A stretch of 64,000 nt of DNA, taken from positions 24,918 through 88,917 of the forward strand of contig JBOFGV010000004.1 in assembly GCA_051649305.1 (NCBI GenBank), in the 5' to 3' direction. Both the position numbers and the translations under genes were made by a program. The notes under the pieces are model-generated. The model was not told the DNA's origin, did not search any database, and saw nothing but the letters and a program-made list of their open reading frames with translations. Positions within the stretch are counted from its first letter, which is position 1, and every line of letters starts with the position of its first letter. Source of the DNA: JADCCX01 sp051649305 (lineage in GTDB: Bacteria > Pseudomonadota > Alphaproteobacteria > Rhizobiales > Beijerinckiaceae). Shown in pieces: positions 16,736 to 25,626 of this stretch.

Positions 16736-18364
16736 ATGGCACGGTATATTTTCATCACCGGTGGCGTGGTTTCCTCGCTTGGTAAAGGTCTTGGTGCAGC
16801 GGCTCTCGCAGCTGTTTTGCAGGCGCGCGGCTACAAGGTGCGGCTCAAGAAGCTTGACCCCTATCTGAACGTGGATCCCGGAACGATGTCGCCTTACCAG
16901 CACGGCGAAGTGTTCGTGACCGACGACGGCGCTGAAACCGATCTTGACCTTGGCCACTACGAGCGCTTCACAGGGCGCTCTGCCAACAAGAGCGATAACA
17001 TTACAACAGGCCGCATCTATCAGGAGATCATCGCCAAAGAGCGGCGAGGGGACTATCTTGGTGCAACTGTGCAGGTCATCCCGCATGTAACGAACGCCAT
17101 AAAGGAGTTCGTTCTTGCCGAGAATGACGGCTATGATTTCGTCCTGGTGGAAGTGGGTGGCACAGTGGGCGACATCGAAGGCCTGCCGTTCTTTGAAGCG
17201 ATCCGCCAATTGAAGAACGACCTGCCGCGGTTCCACGCTTGCTACATTCACCTGACATTGCTGCCTTACATCCCAAGTGCCGGTGAGTTGAAGACCAAGC
17301 CGACGCAGCATTCCGTGCAGGAACTGCGCTCCATCGGCATCCAGCCCGACATTCTGCTGTGCCGCACAGACCGCGAAATTCCCGAGAACGAGCGGCGCAA
17401 ATTGGCCCTGTTCTGTAACGTGCGCCCTTCAGCTGTGGTCGAGGCACAGGATGTCAGCCACATCTACGAAGTGCCATTGACCTATCACCGGGAAGGTCTT
17501 GATACAGAAGTGCTGCATGCGCTGGGCATCGAGAACCCGCCAGCGCCTGATCTTTCGCGTTGGGAAAAGCTGGTTGAAACCATCCACAATCCCGAAGGCA
17601 AGGTGACGATTGCTGTCGTCGGCAAATACACCGGCCTGAAAGATGCCTACAAATCGCTGATCGAGGCGCTGGCCCATGGTGGTGTCGCCAACCGTGTGCA
17701 TGTGGAATTGGACTGGATCGAGAGCGAGGTTTTCGAGCGCGAAGATCCGGCGGCCTATCTCGGCCATGTCCATGGCATTCTGGTGCCCGGTGGTTTTGGC
17801 CATCGTGGAGCCGAAGGCAAGATCAAGGCGGCGCAGTTCGCGCGGGAGCGCAACGTACCGTATTTCGGCATCTGTTTCGGCATGCAAATGGCGTGTCTGG
17901 AAGCAGCGCGCAATCTGGCTGGCATTACTGACGCCAACTCCACCGAGTTTGGCCCAACGACCCAGCCCGTCGTCGGCATGATGACGGAATGGATGAAGGG
18001 CAATGAGCTTGAAACCCGCAAGTCTGGTGGTGACCTCGGCGGAACCATGCGGCTTGGCGCCTATATCAACAGCTTCGCCAAGGGTTCAAAGATTGCGGAG
18101 TGCTATGGCGCAACAGAAGTGTCCGAGCGCCATCGCCACCGATACGAGGTGAACATGAGCTACCGCCCGCAGCTTGAGGCAGCGGGCCTTCGCTTTGCCG
18201 GTGTCTCGCCCGATGGGTTGCTGCCCGAAACTGTTGAATATCCAAACCATCCATGGTTCATCGGTGTGCAGTATCACCCGGAACTGAAATCGCGCCCGCT
18301 GGAACCGCACCCGCTGTTTGCAGGGTTTATTGGGGCTGCTGTGGTGCAGAGCCGGATGGTGTAG
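16736..18364 (+). CDS. pyrG: CTP synthase
   Basis: This 542-residue enzyme converts UTP to CTP using glutamine and ATP. The N-terminal synthetase domain starts YIFITGGVVSSLGKGL (P-loop) and contains the substrate-binding segment KLDPYLNVDPGTMSPYQHGEVFV. The class I glutamine amidotransferase domain has its nucleophile in FGICFGMQMA and the His/Glu pair in QYHPELKS near the end. Length and order of domains are standard. The gene lies 123 bp after secG. Confidence 0.97.
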   Translation: MARYIFITGGVVSSLGKGLGAAALAAVLQARGYKVRLKKLDPYLNVDPGTMSPYQHGEVFVTDDGAETDLDLGHYERFTGRSANKSDNITTGRIYQEIIAKERRGDYLGATVQVIPHVTNAIKEFVLAENDGYDFVLVEVGGTVGDIEGLPFFEAIRQLKNDLPRFHACYIHLTLLPYIPSAGELKTKPTQHSVQELRSIGIQPDILLCRTDREIPENERRKLALFCNVRPSAVVEAQDVSHIYEVPLTYHREGLDTEVLHALGIENPPAPDLSRWEKLVETIHNPEGKVTIAVVGKYTGLKDAYKSLIEALAHGGVANRVHVELDWIESEVFEREDPAAYLGHVHGILVPGGFGHRGAEGKIKAAQFARERNVPYFGICFGMQMACLEAARNLAGITDANSTEFGPTTQPVVGMMTEWMKGNELETRKSGGDLGGTMRLGAYINSFAKGSKIAECYGATEVSERHRHRYEVNMSYRPQLEAAGLRFAGVSPDGLLPETVEYPNHPWFIGVQYHPELKSRPLEPHPLFAGFIGAAVVQSRMV

Positions 18365-18517
18365 CTCAAAGCATGAGGTAGGCATGATGCAACTGGCATC
18401 AGGAATTGCCTTCTCCTTCACATACCTTGCATTTATACACCCAGTGTCTTTCCTCAGGTTGGTTGATTGTGCTCGATCAGGAAGGTGCAGTTAAGCGTGC
18501 GCGGTTCAAAGGACAAG

Positions 18518-18564
18518 CATATTTGCAATATGGGAAATTTTATTGAATTTTTGTTTGCAATATG
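18518..18564 (+). promoter_or_regulatory. candidate operators of the RelE/XRE toxin-antitoxin operon
   Basis: The 11-bp word TTTGCAATATG occurs at 18522-18532 and again at 18554-18564. The copies are 32 bp apart, close to three helical turns, so both face the same side of the DNA. The first lies inside the dyad CATATT-TGC-AATATG (18518-18532). They end 15 bp before the toxin start. Binding by the XRE antitoxin encoded downstream is inferred. Confidence 0.5.
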
Positions 18565-18579
18565 AGAAGGTATTTTTGA

Positions 18580-18819
18580 ATGAAGCAGGTGCGCTACTCA
18601 TCTGATGCATTACTCGCGTTGCGCAAGCATCGGTCTGAGGCTCAGCAGATTATGGCCAAGATCGAGCGTTATGCAAAGACTGGCGCAGGGGATGTGAAGC
18701 GTCTCGTCGGTTCAAATTCATCGAGACTTCGTGTTGGTGATTATCGCGTGATTTTCAACGAAGACGATGTTGAGATTGCTGTGTCTGTTATTGGTCCACG
18801 TGGCTCAGTCTACGAATAG
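18580..18819 (+). CDS. RelE/ParE-family toxin of a type II toxin-antitoxin system
   Basis: This 79-residue protein has the RelE fold pattern. A helical N-terminal half is followed by KRLVGSNSSRLRVGDYRVIFNEDDVEIAVSVIGPRG, the typical strands with conserved Arg residues (LRVGDYRVIF) used to cut mRNA on the ribosome. It is preceded by a candidate operator and followed 10 bp later by an XRE-type antitoxin. The toxin-first order is the HigBA-like arrangement. Local sequence upstream is AT-richer than the surroundings, in keeping with a mobile module. Confidence 0.88.
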   Translation: MKQVRYSSDALLALRKHRSEAQQIMAKIERYAKTGAGDVKRLVGSNSSRLRVGDYRVIFNEDDVEIAVSVIGPRGSVYE

Positions 18820-18829
18820 AGGGTATATC

Positions 18830-19195
18830 ATGAACCATACACTCATAAAGACCCCTCAAGGTGAAGAGATGGTGTTGATGTCCAAGGCTGACTTTGAAGT
18901 CTTGGAGGATATGCTTGATGCTGCACGCCATAGGCATGTTACCTCTGATATCGCCACAGGCAAGCAAGAGTGGCTCACCTCGGATGAAGTTGCAGCCGCC
19001 CTTGCCGAGGCAACACCTCTTGCATTCTGGCGCAAGAAGCGTGGCATGACTCAAACGGCATTGGCTGCAGCTGTATTGATATCAAACAGTTATCTCTCAG
19101 GGCTTGAATCAGGTGCACGCAAGGGTGATCCTGCATTGTTCTTGCGTCTTGCTCGCGCGCTCAATGTGCGTATGGAAGATATCGTTGAGGGATAA
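18830..19195 (+). CDS. XRE-family antitoxin
   Basis: This 121-residue protein is the likely antitoxin and autoregulator of the upstream RelE-like toxin. Its N-terminal 60 residues are acidic and probably bind the toxin. The C-terminal half is a helix-turn-helix of the XRE/Cro type: FWRKKRGMTQTALAAAVLISNSYLSGLESG. The ATG at 18830, after an AGAGGG ribosome site, is preferred over a longer frame that overlaps the toxin. Confidence 0.88.
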   Translation: MNHTLIKTPQGEEMVLMSKADFEVLEDMLDAARHRHVTSDIATGKQEWLTSDEVAAALAEATPLAFWRKKRGMTQTALAAAVLISNSYLSGLESGARKGDPALFLRLARALNVRMEDIVEG

Positions 19196-19206
19196 AAAGT
19201 GTTCTG

Positions 19207-19231
19207 TCCTTTTTCCTCTAAGGGAAAAGGA
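19207..19231 (+). terminator. stem-loop after the antitoxin gene (weak terminator)
   Basis: TCCTTTTTCC pairs with GGGAAAAGGA (ten pairs including one G-U) around a five-base loop, eleven bases after the antitoxin stop. No T-tract follows on either strand, so termination or end protection is only possible. Confidence 0.35.
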
Positions 19232-19239
19232 TAAGACGA

Positions 19240-19479
19240 TCATGCATCCTTGAAGAACGGCTCAACCTTGCCCTTGAGTTTCAGGGTCATCGGATTGCCG
19301 AACCGGTCCTTTGCGACACCTGCAGCGACCTTGATCCAGCCTTCGCTCAGGCAATATTCCTCGACATTGTTCTTTTCCTTGCCGTTGAACAGGATGCCGA
19401 CCTCGCGCTTCAGGATTTCCTCGTTGAAGTGCGGGCTGTCTGGATTGACGGACAGGCGATCAGGGAATGTGTCGGACAT
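19240..19479 (-). CDS. DUF3297 family protein
   Basis: This 79-residue protein matches DUF3297, with the conserved segments PDRLSVNPDSPHF, GILFNGKEKNNVEEYCLSEGWIKVAAG and GNPMTLKLKGKVEPFF. The family is common in proteobacteria and has no known function. I chose the ATG at 19479 because the protein then starts with the usual MSDTFPDRLSV; upstream in-frame codons have no family support. It is a single gene, convergent with the antitoxin. Confidence 0.88.
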   Translation of the reverse strand: MSDTFPDRLSVNPDSPHFNEEILKREVGILFNGKEKNNVEEYCLSEGWIKVAAGVAKDRFGNPMTLKLKGKVEPFFKDA

Positions 19480-19553
19480 ATTGGCCTCGAAAGAATGTGA
19501 CAGCGGCATACAGCGTGAAAGCTGAATTGGCTATAGGTGTTGAATGAGGTTCA

Positions 19554-19671
19554 GTGTCATCCCCGGCGAACCCGAAGGGTGAGGGAAGGGGATCCAGCTC
19601 TTCTTCTGGTGTTCAAACGAAGCAACTATGGATTCCCTTCCCCTCCGCTTCGCTGCGGCCGGGAATGACAC
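19554..19671. repeat. dispersed palindromic intergenic repeat, copy 1
   Basis: A 118-bp element with outer arms GTGTCATCCCCGGC and GCCGGGAATGACAC and inner arms around GGGAAGGGGATCC and GGATTCCCTTCCCC. Another element of the same family lies at 56171-56291. It fills the gap between the DUF3297 and acetyltransferase genes. Confidence 0.85.
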
Positions 19672-19680
19672 AGCGTCCAC

Positions 19681-20286
19681 TCACCCAGCCTCAACCACGC
19701 GCAGGAATGTCTCCGTATCACCACTTTGCAGCAGCGGTATCAGTTCCACAATGCGGAAGCGGGGCAGGGCCCACCACTGGCTGGCCAGCAGGCGCGCGAT
19801 GGTTGCCTCGTCAAAACGATATCGAATGACCTTGGCAGGGTTGCCGCCAACAATAGCATAAGGCGGTACGTCTTTGGTCACCAAGGCGCGTGCTGCAATC
19901 ACAGCGCCATCGCCAATGGTAACACCGGACAGGATCATGCATCCAGACCCCAGCCAAACATCGTTGCCAATGGTCACATCACCCTTTGTGCCGTCGGTAT
20001 AGGGCGTTTCGCGCGCCTCAGGCCATTGTCCGGGCAGAATGGAAAAGGGAAAGGTTGTTATCCAGTCGGTCCGATGGTTGCCGCCGAGCAGGATTTCAAC
20101 CTGATCAGCGATAGATCCATAGCGCCCGATGGTGAGCTTTGCTCCGGATTCCGGGAAGCGCACTTTCGGGCGTCCGTAGGTGTGCTCGCCAATGGAAAAC
20201 CCGTGCTTTGCCGACAACCGCTTGAGGTGCAGATGCGTCAGGTTATGCGGGTTGGACCAGTTCTTCAGGCGGTGACGCAGATTCAT
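19681..20286 (-). CDS. CatB/VatD-type O-acetyltransferase (hexapeptide repeat)
   Basis: This 201-residue protein is a left-handed beta-helix acyltransferase of the xenobiotic acetyltransferase class. The hexapeptide repeats include VTIGNDVWLGSGCMILSGV and IGDGAVIAARALVTKDV, and the expected catalytic His lies in GGNHRTDW. The end of the helix carries the family motif VPPYAIVGGNPAKVIRYRF. Substrate is unknown; relatives act on chloramphenicol, virginiamycin or sugars. It is the third gene of a run with cysK and sseA (gap 8 bp), which hints at a thiol- or serine-related role but does not prove it. Confidence 0.85.
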   Translation of the reverse strand: MNLRHRLKNWSNPHNLTHLHLKRLSAKHGFSIGEHTYGRPKVRFPESGAKLTIGRYGSIADQVEILLGGNHRTDWITTFPFSILPGQWPEARETPYTDGTKGDVTIGNDVWLGSGCMILSGVTIGDGAVIAARALVTKDVPPYAIVGGNPAKVIRYRFDEATIARLLASQWWALPRFRIVELIPLLQSGDTETFLRVVEAG

Positions 20287-20294
20287 TGAATTGA

Positions 20295-21140
20295 TCAGCT
20301 CTTAGCTGTCGCCACCGGACAATCCGCGCGGCTGCCCCACTCGGCCCAGGACCCATCATAGATCGCCTTGGCGTTGGCACCTGCGGTTTCCATAGCCACA
20401 CTGAGGATCGCTGCTGAAACGCCGGAGCCGCAGCTGGTGATCACGGGTTGATCGATGTCAACGCCAGCAGAGAGAAACGCGCTGCGCACGATGTCCGGAG
20501 GCAACAGGCGACCGTCCTTCACCACCTGATCAAACGGCAGGTTGAGGCTGCCAGGAATATGCCCGGAAGCGACACCTGCGCGCGGTTCAGGAGCTTCACC
20601 TTTGAAGCGGGCTGCCGGGCGTGCATCCACGATCTGCGCAGAGCCAGCATCGAGTGTCGCCTTGATATCGGCTGTTGAGGCGACAGCACTGGCATCAAGC
20701 TTTGCCTTGAACACGCGCGGCTCTGCTTTCGGCGTGCCAGCCATCACAGGGCGATCCTCTGCCAGCCATTTTGGCAGGCCGCCATCCAGCAGGCGCACGT
20801 CTTTCGCGCCCATGACCTTGAACATCCAGCGCACGCGAGGCGCAGCGAAAAGGCCAGCGCCGTCATAGACGATGATGGTCATGTCCTCGCTCAGGCCCAT
20901 GGCGCTGGCGGCCTTGGCGAAATCCTCGGCTGAAGGCAGCATATGGGGCAGGGGATTGGTTGTGTCCTTCACAGCATCGATATCAAAATGCATCGCCTTT
21001 AGGATATGCTTTTGGGCATATTCCGCCTTGCCGTCGCGGTTCATGGTGGGGAGATACCAGGAGGCATCCACTACGCCGACATCATCCCGGTTGATATTGT
21101 CAGCCAGCCACTGTGTAGAAACGAAGATCGTATCGTTCAT
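20295..21140 (-). CDS. sseA: 3-mercaptopyruvate sulfurtransferase
   Basis: This 281-residue protein has two tandem rhodanese domains. The first is inactive, with the AGLFAAPRVRWMFKVMGA region; the second carries the active-site loop CGSGVSA in the 3-mercaptopyruvate sulfurtransferase form rather than the thiosulfate form CRKGVT. The conserved segment GHIPGSLNLPF precedes it. It transfers sulfur from 3-mercaptopyruvate to thiophilic acceptors. The gene follows cysK by 7 bp, linking cysteine synthesis and breakdown. Confidence 0.92.
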   Translation of the reverse strand: MNDTIFVSTQWLADNINRDDVGVVDASWYLPTMNRDGKAEYAQKHILKAMHFDIDAVKDTTNPLPHMLPSAEDFAKAASAMGLSEDMTIIVYDGAGLFAAPRVRWMFKVMGAKDVRLLDGGLPKWLAEDRPVMAGTPKAEPRVFKAKLDASAVASTADIKATLDAGSAQIVDARPAARFKGEAPEPRAGVASGHIPGSLNLPFDQVVKDGRLLPPDIVRSAFLSAGVDIDQPVITSCGSGVSAAILSVAMETAGANAKAIYDGSWAEWGSRADCPVATAKS

Positions 21141-21147
21141 GTTATCC

Positions 21148-22179
21148 TCACATCAGATCGGCGGTTACAGACGGTTCCCGCTCCAGCCAGGACGGAACTG
21201 GCAGGTCTTTCGAGCGCAGGAACGCCGGGTTGAATAGCTTCGACTGATAGCGTGTGCCATAATCACAGAGGATCGTCACGATGGTATGTCCCGGCCCCAG
21301 TTCCCGCGCCATGCGCATCGCGCCCGCGATGTTCACGCCAGATGAGCCGCCGAGGCAAAGGCCTTCATGTTCCAGGAGATCAAAGACGATCTGCACCGCT
21401 TCTGAATCCGGGATCTGAAACGCCATATCGACCGGCGCATCGACAATGTTGGCTGTGACCCGTCCCTGACCGATGCCTTCGGTGATCGACGAGCCCTCCA
21501 TCTTCAGTTCCTGACGGGTGAACCACGAGAACATGGCTGCACCCATCGGGTCCGCACAGCCGATCTTGATTGACGGCTTCAACGCTTTGAGCGCCATGCC
21601 AGTGCCGGCCAATGTGCCGCCAGTGCCAATGGCGCAGATGAAGCCATCCACGCTGCCATTGCTCTGGTGGTAGATTTCTGGCCCGGTCGTATCGATATGT
21701 CCTTGCCGGTTGGCGACGTTGTCGAACTGGTTGGCCCAGATGGCTCCATGCTTCTCGGTTTTCGCGAGCTTTTCTGCGACACGGCCAGAAACCTTCACAT
21801 AGTTGTTGGGGTTGGAGTAAGGCACAGCTGGAACCTCGATGAGTTCTGCACCCGCCAACCGCAGCATGTCTTTCTTCTCCTGACTTTGCGTATCGGGAAT
21901 GATGATCACGGTGCGATAGCCCAGTGCATTGCCGACCAACGCCAGACCAATGCCGGTGTTGCCAGCCGTGCCCTCAACAATGACGCCGCCCTTTTGCAAC
22001 TGCCCACGCTTCTCGGCATCGCGGATGATAGCCAAGGCCGCGCGGTCCTTCACCGACTGGCCTGGGTTCATGAATTCCGCTTTGCCTAGGATGGTGCAGC
22101 CTGTGAGTTCCGAGGCGCGGCGAAGCTTGATCAGCGGCGTGTTGCCAATTGCACCAATCACATCTGTATATTGTGTCAT
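21148..22179 (-). CDS. cysK: cysteine synthase A (O-acetylserine sulfhydrylase)
   Basis: This 343-residue PLP enzyme makes cysteine from O-acetylserine and sulfide. It starts YTDVIGAIGNTPLIKLRR, has the substrate and cofactor region EFMNPGQSVKDRAALAI (with SVKDR, PLP Lys) and the phosphate-binding loop VEGTAGNTGIGLA, and later GTGGTLAGTG. It is slightly longer than E. coli CysK because of its C-terminal tail. The ATG at 22179 has AAAGGAA upstream; a longer frame exists but would overlap the DUF2161 gene. It is the first gene of the cysK-sseA-acetyltransferase run. Confidence 0.93.
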   Translation of the reverse strand: MTQYTDVIGAIGNTPLIKLRRASELTGCTILGKAEFMNPGQSVKDRAALAIIRDAEKRGQLQKGGVIVEGTAGNTGIGLALVGNALGYRTVIIIPDTQSQEKKDMLRLAGAELIEVPAVPYSNPNNYVKVSGRVAEKLAKTEKHGAIWANQFDNVANRQGHIDTTGPEIYHQSNGSVDGFICAIGTGGTLAGTGMALKALKPSIKIGCADPMGAAMFSWFTRQELKMEGSSITEGIGQGRVTANIVDAPVDMAFQIPDSEAVQIVFDLLEHEGLCLGGSSGVNIAGAMRMARELGPGHTIVTILCDYGTRYQSKLFNPAFLRSKDLPVPSWLEREPSVTADLM

Positions 22180-22225
22180 CACAGGTTCCTTTGATGTGAA
22201 ACTATGGATTAGCCTGCGCGTGGGG

Positions 22226-22897
22226 TCAAACCTTGATCGGTTGAATGCTGGCGACAACGCCTGCAAATATCACCAGAGCAGCTTCCCCCTTGGGAGAAAG
22301 GCCGTAAACACCGCGATCCATCCTCTGAAACCAGCCATAGACATCGTTCTGCAAAATGGCGGCTGCCCGCGCCACGCCCATCTCGGTGCGGATAACGGAC
22401 ACTTTGGCTGTGGTACTCTGCTGAATACGGACGGCGCAGCGCAGGGCATCCTGCCGGTAGGCCGTCATGCGCGGGCCACGGCTGGAGCTTCCGCCGGGTG
22501 TGGTATCGCCCATGCGGTGCGCGAATTCTTTCAGCAGCAGCGCTGTGCGTTTGGGCATCTTGCGCGGCTGATAGGCGGCAGGGTCCACCACCGCCTCAAC
22601 GTGATCACCTGTAACAAACAGCACGCCAAGCCCAAGCCTGCGGCAGAGCTTGAGAATATCGCCCTGCTGCCGCCGTTTGGGGGCAGGACAGGCGAGATAA
22701 ACCGCATCCGTCATCGCCTGACGGTCAATGCCCTGCAGCATGAGTTGCAGCGAGAATGTGGTTTTCAACTCCACGACAACAGGCGGCTCGTCGCCGCGCA
22801 GAGCGACGATATCGCACTCGCGGATCTCGCCCTTCACAGCGTAGCCCTGCACCTCAAGATAGCGCTTCACCGGCGCGTAGAGATCAGTTTCGCGCAT
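22226..22897 (-). CDS. DUF2161 family, putative PD-(D/E)xK-type phosphodiesterase
   Basis: This 223-residue protein matches DUF2161. The N-terminal half shows a restriction-endonuclease-like core: ECDIVALRGDEPPVVVELKTTFS gives the Asp and the E-x-K pair. The C-terminal part resembles a winged helix (GVARAAAILQNDVYGWFQRMDRGVYGLSPKG). The family is common in alphaproteobacteria; a nuclease activity has been predicted but I know of no proven role. It lies 46 bp upstream of cysK on the same strand. Confidence 0.85.
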   Translation of the reverse strand: MRETDLYAPVKRYLEVQGYAVKGEIRECDIVALRGDEPPVVVELKTTFSLQLMLQGIDRQAMTDAVYLACPAPKRRQQGDILKLCRRLGLGVLFVTGDHVEAVVDPAAYQPRKMPKRTALLLKEFAHRMGDTTPGGSSSRGPRMTAYRQDALRCAVRIQQSTTAKVSVIRTEMGVARAAAILQNDVYGWFQRMDRGVYGLSPKGEAALVIFAGVVASIQPIKV

Positions 22898-23023
22898 GGG
22901 GGTTTTGGATGTTCATGACACTGGTATAGCGGATTCGCGCTGGCAGTCCGTGTGAATCACCTCTATCCTGCTGCAAAGCCAACGAAAACAAGTGGCATAA
23001 AATAACTGTCTGGGAGGACAATC

Positions 23024-23995
23024 ATGATCACGCTCACCCGCCGCGCGCTCACCTTTGGCGCCGCTGCCACACTGGCAACACCCGCGCTGGCGCAAAAACT
23101 GTCTGATCGTCCCATCACCATCATTGTGCCGTTCTCGCCCGGCAGCGGGCCAGATGTGCTCGCGCGCCTGGCAGCCGAGGAGTTGCGCGCGCGCTGGAAC
23201 CAGTCTGTCGTGGTGGACAACCGCGTGGGGGCCAGCGGCACTCTGGGGGCTGCTGCCGCCAGCCGTGCAACGCCAGACGGCCATACGCTTCTGCTGTCGG
23301 TCAACACCATGCTGATGAACGCGGCTCTTTCCCGCAATCTGCAGTTTGATCCTGTAGCGGGCTTTGCGCCGATTGTTGAGCTGGCGAAGGGATCGCTGGC
23401 GCTTGCCGTTCACAGCGGACAACCCTTCACCAGCGCACGCGCACTTGTTGCGGCTTCCACCGCAAAGCCGGATGACATACGCTATGCCTCGCCGGGTCGC
23501 GGGACGCCACATCATCTGGCTATGGAATTGTTCAAACTGCGCACCGGCGCAAAGCTCGCGCATATCCCGTATTCTGGCACCGGCCCTGCGGTGAATGATT
23601 TTATTGGTGGGCATGTGCAGGCGATGTTCATTCCCATCCATGTGGGCCTCACGCATGCGAAAGCAGGCACCATTCGCTTGCTGGCTGTTGGAGGCGACAA
23701 GCGCACGCCGCTCGCACCTGATGTGCCGACACTCGCCGAACAAGGCATTGTCGATGCCGAGGTTGATCTCTGGTATGGCCTCAGCGCGCCTGCCGGAACG
23801 CCGGCCGATATCATTGCGCGATTCAACGCTGTTATGAACGAAGCTCTGGCGGACGCACGCGTGCGCAAATTGTTGGAAGGGCAGGGGCTGGAAGCCATGG
23901 GCGGCACATCGCAGGCTTTCGCAGCACTGATTGCGAAGGATCTGCCGCGCTGGGTCTCGATTGTACAGGGTGCTGGCATCACTGCCGAGAATTGA
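23024..23995 (+). CDS. Bug-family (TctC-type) periplasmic solute-binding protein
   Basis: This 323-residue secreted protein begins with a twin-arginine-like signal (TRRALTFGAAATLATPALA) and then the Bug family start SDRPITIIVPFSPGSGPDVLAR. Other family segments are FDPVAGFAPIVELAKG and GTPHHLAMELFK. Such proteins bind carboxylates, often aromatic or dicarboxylic acids, for tripartite TctABC carriers. No TctA or TctB membrane genes are adjacent, as is usual for orphan Bug proteins. It is 6 bp upstream of a flavin monooxygenase gene, so its ligand may be an aromatic acid degraded by that enzyme. Confidence 0.9.
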   Translation: MITLTRRALTFGAAATLATPALAQKLSDRPITIIVPFSPGSGPDVLARLAAEELRARWNQSVVVDNRVGASGTLGAAAASRATPDGHTLLLSVNTMLMNAALSRNLQFDPVAGFAPIVELAKGSLALAVHSGQPFTSARALVAASTAKPDDIRYASPGRGTPHHLAMELFKLRTGAKLAHIPYSGTGPAVNDFIGGHVQAMFIPIHVGLTHAKAGTIRLLAVGGDKRTPLAPDVPTLAEQGIVDAEVDLWYGLSAPAGTPADIIARFNAVMNEALADARVRKLLEGQGLEAMGGTSQAFAALIAKDLPRWVSIVQGAGITAEN

Positions 23996-24001
23996 TCGCC
24001 C

Positions 24002-25603
24002 ATGACCTATGATGTTGTGATTGTTGGCGGCGGGCCTGTGGGCCTTGGCGCAGCCGTGTCGCTTGGCCAGCGTGGCATCAAGTGCCTCGTCGTCGAGCGC
24101 TATGAGCAGCCTTTGCCGATTCCGCGCGGGCAGAACCTGACCCAGCGCACCATGGAGCATTTCCATTTCTGGGGCATTGAAAAGAAACTGCGTGCCGCTC
24201 GCACCATTCCGCCGGAGTATGGCATTGGCGGCATGACGGCTTACGGCACGTTGCTCGGGGATTATCACTACGACTGGATGAAGCGTGAGTTGGTGCGACC
24301 ATTCTATTTCACCGACAACGAGCGCCTGCCGCAGTATGCCACCGAGGCTGTGTTGCGCCACCGCGTGCGCGAACTTGATTGCGTAACGGTGCTCTATGGC
24401 TGGTCAGCGCAGTCCATTGTGCAGGATGATGCAAGTGTGACCGTGACGATTGCGGCGCGCGAAGGTGGTGAAACCCGTGAGATCAAGGCCAGCTATTGCG
24501 TCGGCTCTGACGGCAGCCGTTCCGTGGTGCGTGATCAGGCGGGCATCACGCAGACACGCTCGGATCACGACCGTCTGATGGTGCTGCTGGTGTTCAAATC
24601 AGAAGCGCTGCATGAATTGCTGAAACGCTATCCCGGCAAGTCGTTCTATTCTGTGCTGCATCCCGACATGAAGGGCTACTGGCGCTTTCTGGGGCGGGTG
24701 GACCTTGGCTCCACATGGTTTTTCCATGCTCCGGTGCCGTTGGGCACGACGCGCGACAACTACGATTTTCACACCCTTGTACACGAGGCCATCGGCGAAA
24801 AATTCGATATTGATTTCGATCACATTGGCTTTTGGGACCTGCGCTTTGCTATTGCGGACACCTATTCCCAAGGTCGCGTGTTCATCGCGGGGGATGCCGC
24901 CCACAGCCATCCGCCCTATGGCGGTTATGGCATCAACACAGGCTTTGAGGATGCCACGAACCTCGGCTGGAAGCTCGCCGCTGCTGTGCAGGGCTGGGCG
25001 GGACCGCACCTGCTGGAAAGCTACAGCGCGGAGCGTCATCCGGTGTTCGCCTCAACAAGGGATGACTTCATCGAAAAATCCATCACGGTCGACCGCGATT
25101 TTCTGGCAGCCCACGATCCGGCAAAGGACCGCGCAGCCTTCGAAGCCGCCTGGAACTTGCGGGCATCAGGGGCGACGGGGGAGGTGCATTCCTTCGAGCC
25201 GCATTACGAAGGCTCTCCCATTGTCTTTGGCGCTGAAGATGCAGTCTCCAGTGCGCGCGGGTCTCACAAGCACGAGGCGCGGGCCGGGCACCATCTTTCG
25301 CCTTGTGCGTTGTCGGATGATCGAAACGTCTATGAAGCGCTTGGATCAGGCTTCACCCTGCTGGCCTTTGGCGCAGATGAGGCCGTTGTAGCCGGTTTCG
25401 AGCAGGCGGCGGCAGATATGCGCATTCCGCTTGCGACAGTGCGGGATGATGCCAATGGTGAGCGCCACCGCTACGGCGCATCCCTTGTGCTGGTACGGCC
25501 TGATCAGTTTGTGGCATGGGCAGGCGAGATGGCTGATGCGGCAGATGTGCTGAAGCGGGCTGTAGGTGTAAAAACAGGGACTGCGCCAGCTTTTGAAGCG
25601 TAG
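24002..25603 (+). CDS. FAD-dependent aromatic monooxygenase (MhpA/PheA-like)
   Basis: This 533-residue protein has the class A flavin hydroxylase motifs: VVIVGGGPVGLGAAVSL at the N-terminus, the DG motif in CVGSDGSRSVVRDQ, and RVFIAGDAAHSHPPYGGYGINTGFEDATNLGWKL. The C-terminal thioredoxin-like domain typical of MhpA-type enzymes follows. Substrate is not clear; a phenol or hydroxylated aromatic acid is likely. A decayed copy of its 3' end lies at 26960-27025, after the SMP-30 gene, showing that a paralogue once existed there. Confidence 0.9.
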   Translation: MTYDVVIVGGGPVGLGAAVSLGQRGIKCLVVERYEQPLPIPRGQNLTQRTMEHFHFWGIEKKLRAARTIPPEYGIGGMTAYGTLLGDYHYDWMKRELVRPFYFTDNERLPQYATEAVLRHRVRELDCVTVLYGWSAQSIVQDDASVTVTIAAREGGETREIKASYCVGSDGSRSVVRDQAGITQTRSDHDRLMVLLVFKSEALHELLKRYPGKSFYSVLHPDMKGYWRFLGRVDLGSTWFFHAPVPLGTTRDNYDFHTLVHEAIGEKFDIDFDHIGFWDLRFAIADTYSQGRVFIAGDAAHSHPPYGGYGINTGFEDATNLGWKLAAAVQGWAGPHLLESYSAERHPVFASTRDDFIEKSITVDRDFLAAHDPAKDRAAFEAAWNLRASGATGEVHSFEPHYEGSPIVFGAEDAVSSARGSHKHEARAGHHLSPCALSDDRNVYEALGSGFTLLAFGADEAVVAGFEQAAADMRIPLATVRDDANGERHRYGASLVLVRPDQFVAWAGEMADAADVLKRAVGVKTGTAPAFEA

Positions 25604-25626
25604 CGGAAGAAACCATTCGCTTTCAC

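Noticed and set aside
15850..18580. tRNA or tmRNA genes near secG and pyrG
   Set aside because: No T-loop sequence of the GGTTCGAATCC type and no acceptor ending CCA paired to a 5' partner was found.
22913..24361. Minus-strand open frame of 482 codons opposite the Bug protein and monooxygenase genes
   Set aside because: It covers two well-identified plus-strand genes and shows no family features.
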